This document shows positions 1-5,615 of a stretch of 7,273 bases of DNA, piece by piece. A program made the translations under genes and the position numbers. Origin of the DNA: Spirochaetaceae bacterium (GTDB lineage: Bacteria > Spirochaetota > Spirochaetia > Treponematales > Treponemataceae); the NCBI GenBank assembly GCA_031285525.1, contig JAITWB010000206.1:1-7273 (forward strand), written 5' to 3'. Within the stretch, counting starts at the first letter, position 1; every line of letters begins with the position of its first letter. The notes below the pieces were generated by a model. The model worked only from the letters and a program-made list of their open reading frames with translations. It was not told where the DNA came from and made no database searches.

Positions 1-1
1 G

Positions 2-328
2 GAAAATATTACAGGCTCCGAGATACTCCTCATCGAGGCGAACCACGACGAAGACATGCTCCTTGAGGGAAGTTACCCGGCGTATCTCAAAAGCCGTATT
101 CTGGGGGACTCCGGTCACCTCTCCAATGTTTCCTGCGGGGAACTCCTTTCGGAGCTGTCGGACTCCGGGCTGCGCCATGTGTTTCTGGGGCATTTGAGTG
201 AAGCGAACAATAATCCGGCTCTAGCATACCATACGGTGGAAAAAATCCTTATCAGGGACGGCGTGTCCAGTAGACTCAACATCCAGGCAGCGAACCGCTA
301 TTCGCCGAGTCCGCTGTTGAGTCTCTGA
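2..328 (+). CDS. walJ: WalJ/YycJ-like MBL-fold metallohydrolase, 3' end (partial)
   Basis: This is the C-terminal 108 residues of a metallo-beta-lactamase-fold hydrolase. The reading frame is open from base 2, so the true start lies left of the window. The visible part carries the family's late signature: an ANHDEDML segment (visible residues 13-20), followed by a YPAYLKSRILGDSGHLSN block (25-42) and a VFLGHLSEANNNPALAY block near residue 60, whose His is expected to help bind the dinuclear metal centre. These blocks are what I recognise as WalJ/YycJ (proposed to act as a nuclease or phosphodiesterase; in Bacillus linked to the WalRK locus and to coordinating cell division with DNA replication). 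No WalRK genes are visible, so no such link is shown here. It is the only + strand gene and converges on folA with a 10-base gap. The family assignment is confident; the exact substrate is not known from sequence. Confidence 0.85.
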   Translation, partial: ENITGSEILLIEANHDEDMLLEGSYPAYLKSRILGDSGHLSNVSCGELLSELSDSGLRHVFLGHLSEANNNPALAYHTVEKILIRDGVSSRLNIQAANRYSPSPLLSL

Positions 329-338
329 AGGGTATTAT

Positions 339-854
339 TCAGCAGCCGTGCGTCTCTTGCAAAACCTTCTTGTTTAGGTACTTTGTAAATCTATAAGTTA
401 TATCGTTATACTGTTTTTCTTCTGACTCGTCGGCGAGTTCCCAATTATCCCTGTTGTCTATGTTAGGAAACCAGGTATCCCCATTGCCTTGTGCGTTTAT
501 TTTTGTTACATAGGCCGCATGGCAATAGTCCAGTAATAATTCGTATATCATTTGCCCGCCGATAACGAAAACGTCGTCTGCGTTATATGTGCCGATAAGG
601 GACAATAATTCTGCAACAGAATGACACACTACTGCGTTATCTATGTTCAGATCCTTATTGCGGGAAAGGATGATATTTGTGCGGTTTTTTAAGGGTTTGC
701 CATGGGGTAATGACTTCAAAGTGGAGTGCCCCATGATGACAACCTTCGTTTCGGTGAGTTTTTTAAAGTATTGCATGTCCTCTGGTATGGAAAACAGCAA
801 ATTCCCTTGAGAGCCGATACACCAGTTATTGTCAACAGCAACTATTAGGTTCAT
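339..854 (-). CDS. folA: Dihydrofolate reductase
   Basis: A 171-residue dihydrofolate reductase, normal length for the bacterial chromosomal enzyme, reducing dihydrofolate to tetrahydrofolate with NADPH in the cytosol. The N-terminus MNLIVAVDNNW, the active-site acid D26 in IPEDMQYFK (equivalent to E. coli D27), R58 in LKNRTNIILS (folate glutamate-tail contact, E. coli R57), the GG pair 99-100 in VIGG, and DTWFP at 126-130 are all present. Two points differ from the usual pattern: the Met20-loop region reads WCIGSQGNLLFS, without the E. coli-type PW, as in clostridial DHFRs; and the cofactor motif GRxT reads GHST (42-45), replacing the Arg that usually contacts the NADPH 2'-phosphate. The ATG lies 14 bases after the thyA stop, with GGAG abutting that stop, so it is probably co-transcribed and coupled with thyA. 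G+C is low in places (15 of 60 at 361-420 by hand count). Confidence 0.95.
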   Translation of the reverse strand: MNLIVAVDNNWCIGSQGNLLFSIPEDMQYFKKLTETKVVIMGHSTLKSLPHGKPLKNRTNIILSRNKDLNIDNAVVCHSVAELLSLIGTYNADDVFVIGGQMIYELLLDYCHAAYVTKINAQGNGDTWFPNIDNRDNWELADESEEKQYNDITYRFTKYLNKKVLQETHGC

Positions 855-868
855 GTACGTCCGTCTCC

Positions 869-1699
869 CTATATGGCAACCGGTATTTTGAAGTCAAAGG
901 GGTGAGTTTCATAGTTTTCGAGCTCAAAGTCATTGACGGTGAATGAGTAAAAATCTGTAATATCCCTGTTCATTTTCAGCGCCGGAGCAGGCAGGGGGGG
1001 ACGCTGAATCAATTCCTCGACGATAGGTACGTGTCTGTCATAGATATGTCCATCCGCAATGACGTGTACCAACTCTCCCGCTTGCAAACCCGATGATTGA
1101 GCAAACATGTGCAGGAGAATTGCATACTGGCAGACGTTCCAGTTATTCGCCACCAGAAAATCCTGGGAGCGCTGATTGAGTATGCCGTTCAATACATTCC
1201 CGGAAACATTGAGTGTTAAACTATAGGCGCAAGGGTAGAGGTTCATCTCGTGCAAATCACTATGAACGTATATATTCGTTATATTCCGCCTCGACAGGGG
1301 GTCGTTTTTGAGGACAAAGAGCATTCTGTCCACCTGGTCAAACCAGCCTTCACGGTATTGGTGTTTGACCCCCAGCTGATAGCCGTATGCTTTGCCGATA
1401 CTGCCGGTTTCATCCGCCCAGGAATCCCAGATATGGGACCGTAAGTCGTGTATATTATTGGACTTCTTCTGCCAAATCCAGAGTATTTCATCAACACAAT
1501 TTTTAAACGACACCTTTCGGAGGGTTGAAGCGGGAAATTCTTTGGATAAATCATACCGATTAACAATGCCGAACTGCTTTATGGTATGAGCAGGGGTACC
1601 GTCATCCCACTTCGGTCTCACATCATGGGATGTGTCCCATGTTCCGTTAGATAAAATATCACGGCAGTTCTGTATAAACAGCGTATCTGCATAACTCAT
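869..1699 (-). CDS. thyA: Thymidylate synthase, clostridial-type ThyA
   Basis: A 276-residue ThyA that converts dUMP and 5,10-methylene-THF to dTMP and dihydrofolate. The catalytic Cys is C157 in the LYPCAYS segment. Phosphate- and dUMP-binding residues are visible as R137-R138 (SRR), R177-S178-x-D180 (QRSQD), N188 (NNWNV) and H218-x-Y220 (DGHIYDRH). The chain ends KIPVAI, the conserved C-terminal closure. E. coli ThyA has PCH at the catalytic site, whereas this one has PCAY. That, plus the VRPKWDDGTPAHTIKQFG N-terminal block and NIYVHSDLHEMNLYPC, matches from memory a subfamily common in Clostridia, so PCAY is a subfamily trait and not damage. The ATG is supported by AAGGGG eight bases upstream. 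It follows the hemolysin III gene by 21 bases and precedes folA, the enzyme that recycles its product. Confidence 0.96.
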   Translation of the reverse strand: MSYADTLFIQNCRDILSNGTWDTSHDVRPKWDDGTPAHTIKQFGIVNRYDLSKEFPASTLRKVSFKNCVDEILWIWQKKSNNIHDLRSHIWDSWADETGSIGKAYGYQLGVKHQYREGWFDQVDRMLFVLKNDPLSRRNITNIYVHSDLHEMNLYPCAYSLTLNVSGNVLNGILNQRSQDFLVANNWNVCQYAILLHMFAQSSGLQAGELVHVIADGHIYDRHVPIVEELIQRPPLPAPALKMNRDITDFYSFTVNDFELENYETHPFDFKIPVAI

Positions 1700-1720
1700 A
1701 CGTATAACCCCTTTTCTTTA

Positions 1721-2401
1721 TTACAACGGCACGCTGAAATACACCGAAAAGAAATGCATGATGCTTCCCCCCAGCACGAAGAGGTGCCAGATCGAATGCA
1801 TCCATTTTACTTTCTTCATGGCGTAGAAGATACAACCCAGAGTGTATACGACTCCTCCGATCACGAGGAAGAGGATGCTGATAGGTGGAAGTCCTTCCCG
1901 CATAGGCTTAAAGGCGAATACGATGAGCCAGCCCATGAGTATGTAGGTTATCACCGAGGCAGCACGCAGTCTGTTTCCGAACACCGCATAGAGGGCGATC
2001 CCTGCAGCGGTGAGTCCCCAGATGATACCGAATATGGTCCAGCCCACAGGACCCCGGAGTACAGAAAGGCAGAAGGCGGTATAGGTTCCGGCTATCAAGA
2101 GATAGATCGACGAGTGATCCATGATGGAAAAGACCTTCTTGGCCTTCTCCGGCGTTAGGGCATGATAAAGGGTGGACATCATATATAGAATGATCATCGT
2201 CACACCGAAGACCGCAAAACCGGTTATATAGGCGCCCCTGCCTGCTTCGGGGGCGTATTTTACCGCCCGTATGATGAGCAGAACCAGAGCCGCTACGGAT
2301 AATCCTGCCCCGACTCCGTGGGTAATGGCGTTGAATATCTCTTCTCCAATGGTATAGCGTTTAGGCTTTTCTATGGATACTTCTGTTATCATGTCTTCCA
2401 A
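1721..2401 (-). CDS. Hemolysin III / PAQR-family integral membrane protein
   Basis: A 226-residue membrane protein of the Hly-III (TrhA/YqfA, bacterial PAQR) family. About seven hydrophobic segments are visible (roughly residues 31-47, 58-78, 97-115, 118-138, 147-165, 174-195, 204-222). The family's metal-site pattern is complete: [11 protein letters not shown] near 19-29, S76-x3-H80 (STLYH), [15 protein letters not shown] (94-108, D95), and H202-x3-H206 (HSIWH) followed by H216. Eukaryotic PAQRs are receptors or ceramidase-like zinc hydrolases; bacterial members are tied to membrane lipid homeostasis, and the hemolysin name comes from one heterologous test. The start chosen is TTG at 2401, because GAGGAG lies eight bases upstream of it. 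The next in-frame ATG (2392) has no properly spaced ribosome site, and an upstream ATG (2464) would overlap the preceding gene. The biochemical role is not resolved by sequence. Confidence 0.88.
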   Translation of the reverse strand: MEDMITEVSIEKPKRYTIGEEIFNAITHGVGAGLSVAALVLLIIRAVKYAPEAGRGAYITGFAVFGVTMIILYMMSTLYHALTPEKAKKVFSIMDHSSIYLLIAGTYTAFCLSVLRGPVGWTIFGIIWGLTAAGIALYAVFGNRLRAASVITYILMGWLIVFAFKPMREGLPPISILFLVIGGVVYTLGCIFYAMKKVKWMHSIWHLFVLGGSIMHFFSVYFSVPL

Positions 2402-2408
2402 TGTACAC

Positions 2409-2415
2409 TCTCCTC
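2409..2415 (-). promoter_or_regulatory. Ribosome binding site deciding the TTG start of the hemolysin III gene
   Basis: On the - strand this reads GAGGAGA, eight bases (after GGAG) ahead of a TTG at 2401. The ATG three codons further in is 17 bases from it, too far for normal initiation, and the sequence just before that ATG is only a GGAAGAC with short spacing. The TTG is therefore the better start. Confidence 0.6.
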
Positions 2416-2433
2416 TATTGTAGTAGTTTCTTT

Positions 2434-3210
2434 TTAGACAACCGGAAGGGCGCGACGGTTGCATATTTCGTACAAAAGAATTCCTGCGGCGACAGAGACG
2501 TTCAGACTGTCCAGACGCCCCCGGGTTTCGATTGCTACCAGGGCATCGCAGGTTCCCCGCAAGAGCCGGCCGATGCCCTTCCCTTCACTTCCCATAACCA
2601 ATACGGTTTTGCCCGGGGTACGAACCTGGGAAAGGGGCGTTCCTGCTCCGTCGGCGCCGAAGATCCAAAAACCGGCATCCCGCAACTGATCCGCCGCCCG
2701 GACGAGGTTGGGTACCACTGCCAGGGGAACCCAGGAGGAAGCCCCCGCACTGGAGCGGCCTATCACGACGCTGTCCTTTGCGCTCCGCCGCTCGGGGATA
2801 ACCACCATGTCTACCCCAAACTGGTCACAGCTGCGGATGATCGCTCCCACATTGTGGGGGTCTGTAATGGAGTCGAGGATAACCACCAGGCTTGGCGCTT
2901 CGGGATTGCTCTTTTGTTTTTGTATAAAAGCATCAAAGATACCATCTTCGACAGGAGCCGATTCCGGGGAAGCAACAGATACGCCGTCTTCGATAATCAG
3001 GACAACGCCCCGGTGATCGGTAACTCCTGAGAGGGTATCCAGTTTGGCGTTATCTGTCTGTTCTATGGGCAGGTTACACTGTTCCGCCTCTTCAATGATC
3101 CGCTTTACCCGGGGACCTGCCTTGCTGTAATAGAGGCGAAGCCCCGCATTTTTTCCCTTTCCGGAACGGATGCGCTCCTCTATGGCATGAAATCCTGTAA
3201 CAATCTGCAT
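2434..3210 (-). CDS. rlmB: SpoU/TrmH-family 23S rRNA 2'-O-methyltransferase, RlmB-like
   Basis: A 258-residue SPOUT methyltransferase with the usual two-part layout. Residues 1-75 are the substrate-binding domain ([11 protein letters not shown] start, ending DHRGVVLII); residues 106-258 are the trefoil-knot catalytic domain. All three motifs are intact: motif 1 D113[14 protein letters not shown] with N120 and R126; motif 2 [10 protein letters not shown] (204-213) with E209; motif 3 [16 protein letters not shown] (233-248) with S235 and N237. RlmB methylates the 2'-OH of G2251 in the 23S peptidyl-transferase P-loop using SAM. Close relatives modify other RNAs, so the exact target is inferred from the N-terminal domain and similarity. 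The ATG is six bases after the tetR stop and has no strong ribosome site, which suggests coupling to tetR translation. The downstream hemolysin III gene starts 32 bases after its stop. Confidence 0.9.
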   Translation of the reverse strand: MQIVTGFHAIEERIRSGKGKNAGLRLYYSKAGPRVKRIIEEAEQCNLPIEQTDNAKLDTLSGVTDHRGVVLIIEDGVSVASPESAPVEDGIFDAFIQKQKSNPEAPSLVVILDSITDPHNVGAIIRSCDQFGVDMVVIPERRSAKDSVVIGRSSAGASSWVPLAVVPNLVRAADQLRDAGFWIFGADGAGTPLSQVRTPGKTVLVMGSEGKGIGRLLRGTCDALVAIETRGRLDSLNVSVAAGILLYEICNRRALPVV

Positions 3211-3216
3211 ATAGTA

Positions 3217-3822
3217 TCAGTATACCGGGTTTACCAGCAGGGTATCAACAGTGAGCATGAGGGCGCTGCGGAGGTCATCTACCTTTGAGCGTCCCAGTAT
3301 GGCAAGGCGGAAGATGACCGATTCTATGAGGCCGTAGAGTATTTCGTTGACGTCCTTTACGGGAAGCTTGCGGAATATCCCGCCTTTCATTCCTTCGATA
3401 TAGACGGTGGAAAGCAGGTGACGGAGCCGTACAATCCTTCTGCGGACACGGACATCAGGATCCTTGCCGGTTTTCTGTATTTGAAGCAGGTAGGTGAGGA
3501 TGACGGTAAAGAGTTTTTGGTTTTCAACGCAGCTGTCAAGGATTTTGTTGAGCATACGGCGAAACCGTTCGTCTATGGCGACTGCTGTATCGGCAATGAC
3601 TTTTTGAAGCGCCGCTTCAAGTTCTTCGGTGAGTTGTTTGATGCTCCAGACGAATATTTCCCGTTTGTTTTTGAAGTAGAGGTAGAGGGTTGTCCGGGTT
3701 ATGCCGCAGCGATCCGATATCTTCTGGAATGTGGCGTCTTCGTAGCCCTCTTCCACAAATACATCCAGAGCCTTGTCGAGGATTTCCCGTTTTCGTTTGT
3801 CATGCTCAACTATGATGGCCAT
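3217..3822 (-). CDS. TetR/AcrR-family transcriptional regulator
   Basis: A 201-residue one-component regulator. The N-terminal DNA-binding domain spans about residues 10-56: KREILDKALDVFVEEGYEDAT, then the helix-turn-helix FQKISDRCGITRTTLYLYFKNK (32-53), with the TLYLYFKNK recognition end that typifies the family. The rest (about 60-201) is an all-helical ligand-binding and dimerisation domain with no recognisable subfamily, so the inducer is unknown. The start ATG has GGAGG five bases upstream and lies inside the last codons of the preceding rRNA methyltransferase (17-base overlap), while rlmB follows after six bases. It is thus the second gene of the run rather than a separately transcribed regulator, and autoregulation of the whole operon is plausible. 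A palindrome in the promoter region at 5012-5023 is a candidate site. Confidence 0.93.
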   Translation of the reverse strand: MAIIVEHDKRKREILDKALDVFVEEGYEDATFQKISDRCGITRTTLYLYFKNKREIFVWSIKQLTEELEAALQKVIADTAVAIDERFRRMLNKILDSCVENQKLFTVILTYLLQIQKTGKDPDVRVRRRIVRLRHLLSTVYIEGMKGGIFRKLPVKDVNEILYGLIESVIFRLAILGRSKVDDLRSALMLTVDTLLVNPVY

Positions 3823-4993
3823 CTGATCCTCCGCCGTTCGTACTGTATCGGTAAAAACAGGTATCCAGGTTCCCGCTTTTTAGTTCCTTTTTCTTCTCCG
3901 CCCGTTGACCAAAGGCATTCTCAAATTCCGTATTGCTGGTGATGAAGCCCATCTCCCAGCCGGGAAAGGCTGAAACGAGAGAACCCATCTTGCGGTAGAG
4001 TTCTACTGCTTCCGCTTCGGTGCCGAGTCGCTCGCCGTAGGGAGGATTCGAGATGATCATCCCTTTTTCGTAGGGAGCCTGGAGCTCTGCGAAGTCGGCA
4101 GAGATAAAGTCGGGACGGGGGAGCTTTGCGTCGCTTCCGATGGACTGAAGGGCGCGTCCCGCCAGAACCAGAGCCCGTTCGGTGTTTGCCTTTGCGCGGA
4201 CAATCGCTTCTTCGTCGATATCGCTGCCGGTTATCCGTGCGAGACAGTCCGCTCGTATCTCAGAGGCGGCCTTTGCCCGAATTTCTGCGTCCTTGCGTTT
4301 GTCGTAGATGGCGAGGTGTTCAATACCGAATCCCCTGCCCAGACCGGGGGCGATGTTATATGCGTACAAGGCGGCTTCTACCGGGATGGTGCCGGAACCG
4401 CAGAAGGGGTCGTGAAGGGGTGTTTTCCGCTTCCAAAACATGAGCTGGAGCAGGATCGCCGCAAGGGTCTCCCTGATGGGGGCTTCTCCTCCGGTGGTGC
4501 GGTAGCCCCTTCTATGCAGAGGCATTCCTGAGAGGTCAAGCAGGATGTGAGCTATATCCTTTTCGATATAGACCCGGATCGCCGCAGTTTCCCCGGTTTC
4601 CGGGAGAGAGGTGATACGCCAGGCGCTGCTGAGCCGTGAGTAGATAGCCTTGTGGGTTACCGACTGGATGCTGTGTTCCGAGGAGAGGGAGCTGCGGAAG
4701 CTCCGCACCTTGTCCACGATGACCCGTATGTTTTTGGGGAAATAATCCTCCCAGGGGAGGGCTTTGACCCCTTCAAAAAGGGCGTCAAAATCAGAAGCCG
4801 GGAAAACAGCCATGGAGAGGTAGACCCTGTCCGCTGTTCTGAGACAGAGGTTGGAACGATAAAGAGCGTCTTCATCTCCGGTGTACATAACCCGTCCGGT
4901 TGCGTTTCCGGTCACGGCATATCCGAGCTGTTTGAGCTCATTTGCGAGAATCTTTTCGGCGCCGACAGCACAAAGTGCGGCAAAATGTATCAT
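3806..4993 (-). CDS. THUMP-domain class I rRNA methyltransferase, RlmL N-half / YpsC type
   Basis: A 395-residue SAM-dependent RNA methyltransferase. The N-terminus (FAALCAVGAEKILANELKQLGY) and residues up to about 155 form the ferredoxin-like plus THUMP RNA-binding region. RRGYR at 161-165 leads into the Rossmann-fold domain with DPFCGSGTIPVEAA (195-208, SAM binding), GSDID (256-260, ribose-binding acid) and SNPPYGERL (315-323), the NPPY motif of base-amine methylation. This matches the N-terminal half of E. coli RlmKL, which makes m2G2445 in 23S rRNA, and the stand-alone Firmicutes protein YpsC. The RlmK half is absent, as is usual outside gamma-proteobacteria. The last residues (GGGSDGHHS) look like by-product sequence, because the same bases hold the tetR ribosome site and start. 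The ATG has no ribosome site but sits directly downstream of a good -10 box, so it may be leaderless. Confidence 0.88.
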   Translation of the reverse strand: MIHFAALCAVGAEKILANELKQLGYAVTGNATGRVMYTGDEDALYRSNLCLRTADRVYLSMAVFPASDFDALFEGVKALPWEDYFPKNIRVIVDKVRSFRSSLSSEHSIQSVTHKAIYSRLSSAWRITSLPETGETAAIRVYIEKDIAHILLDLSGMPLHRRGYRTTGGEAPIRETLAAILLQLMFWKRKTPLHDPFCGSGTIPVEAALYAYNIAPGLGRGFGIEHLAIYDKRKDAEIRAKAASEIRADCLARITGSDIDEEAIVRAKANTERALVLAGRALQSIGSDAKLPRPDFISADFAELQAPYEKGMIISNPPYGERLGTEAEAVELYRKMGSLVSAFPGWEMGFITSNTEFENAFGQRAEKKKELKSGNLDTCFYRYSTNGGGSDGHHS

Positions 4994-5001
4994 ATACTTA
5001 C

Positions 5002-5030
5002 AGAATAACAGTTTTTCGAAAAATGTGCAA
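5002..5030 (-). promoter_or_regulatory. Candidate sigma-70 promoter for the rRNA methyltransferase operon
   Basis: Read on the - strand, TTGCAC (5030-5025) and TATTCT (5007-5002) are separated by 17 bases, the ideal spacing. Only eight bases separate the -10 box from the ATG at 4993, so transcription would start at or within about three bases of the ATG. It lies in the 46-base gap after the HNH gene, with no other promoter-like pair in the gap. This is a prediction from box match and spacing only. Confidence 0.45.
5012..5023. promoter_or_regulatory. Perfect 12-base palindrome between the -35 and -10 boxes (possible operator)
   Basis: TTTTTCGAAAAA is a perfect inverted repeat. It extends outward as ACA...TGT (5008-5010 and 5024-5026) if one extra base at 5011 is allowed. 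It fills the spacer of the candidate promoter, the usual place for a TetR-type operator, and the operon it precedes encodes a TetR protein. It lacks the G/C-rich stem and T run expected of a terminator. A/T richness makes chance occurrence possible. Confidence 0.35.
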
Positions 5031-5039
5031 TTGTCGTTT

Positions 5040-5615
5040 TCAGCCGATTAATCCGGGCAATGCACTTTCGACCATTGCCGAGTATTCCGCGTCTTTTTGG
5101 GCTTCTTTTTGTATTTCTTCAATAGCTTGATTACGCAATGATTCATTTGCCGTTCTGAATGCAGCAGTAATCATCGTAACAAGGCTTTTGATTCTTTCTG
5201 TTCGTCTTTCCACCAATCCGGCTCTGTTTAAGTCCAGCTCATGTATGGTGTACTCACCCCGTTCTGAACCCCGTCTCGGAAATACAATAGATTCCAAAAA
5301 CACCAGATGATCCTTGGGGTTTTCATCGTAGGGATTTATAAAAGGCAGAGAATCATCGTATTTGCTGCCTTTATTGGTATTGCAAACCTGACAGCTAAAC
5401 CCGAGATTATCCCATGAATAGGTAAGTTCGGGGAATTTTGATTTTGGTTTTATATGTTCCACATGGGCATAACTGGTATGTTCGAATTTGCTCTCACAGT
5501 ACATACATTTGCCTGATGTCGATTGTCTCAGCGCTTCCTTATTGACCGGATCGGCATAGTTTTCGTCAACCAGAGTTTGAGGATTGGGACATTCTGGGCG
5601 AATCAGAGCTATCAT
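5040..5615 (-). CDS. ptuB: HNH endonuclease, PtuB-like (Septu-type effector)
   Basis: A 191-residue HNH nuclease. A zinc knuckle is formed by C37-MY-C40 (KCMYCE) and C75-QV-C78 (SCQVCN). Between them lie HVEHIKPKS (51-59), with H54 the likely catalytic general base, and the WDNLGFS block (68-74) with N70; NTNKGSKY (79-86) completes the fold. This arrangement is the one I know from PtuB and related HNH proteins paired with AAA ATPases in Septu and in retrons whose effectors are PtuA/PtuB-like. The C-terminal third is helical and charged with no known motif. The start is set at ATG 5615, which gives a TGATG junction with the ATPase stop and GGAG eight bases upstream; a TTG one codon earlier (5618) is the alternative. 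The tight junction implies the two proteins are made together and act as a complex that cuts nucleic acid. Confidence 0.82.
   Translation of the reverse strand: MIALIRPECPNPQTLVDENYADPVNKEALRQSTSGKCMYCESKFEHTSYAHVEHIKPKSKFPELTYSWDNLGFSCQVCNTNKGSKYDDSLPFINPYDENPKDHLVFLESIVFPRRGSERGEYTIHELDLNRAGLVERRTERIKSLVTMITAAFRTANESLRNQAIEEIQKEAQKDAEYSAMVESALPGLIG

Noticed and set aside
325..342. CTGAA...TTCAG stem as a bidirectional terminator
   Set aside because: Only five base pairs with an eight-base loop, A/T-rich, and no T run on either strand.
1754..2158. A 134-codon + strand open frame, very rich in charged residues
   Set aside because: It is the complement of the hemolysin III membrane segments, where hydrophobic codons turn into charged ones; no start signal or domain.
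2402..2464. Upstream ATG at 2464 as the hemolysin III start
   Set aside because: It would add a polar, unconserved N-terminus overlapping the rlmB 3' end, and the GAGGAG site points to TTG at 2401 instead.
2401..3030. A 209-codon open frame on the + strand
   Set aside because: It lies wholly opposite rlmB and the start of the hemolysin III gene, both with complete conserved motifs; its translation has no recognisable domain.
3418..3942. A 174-codon open frame on the + strand
   Set aside because: It is antisense to tetR and the end of the rRNA methyltransferase and shows no family features; a frame shadow of G+C-rich coding DNA.
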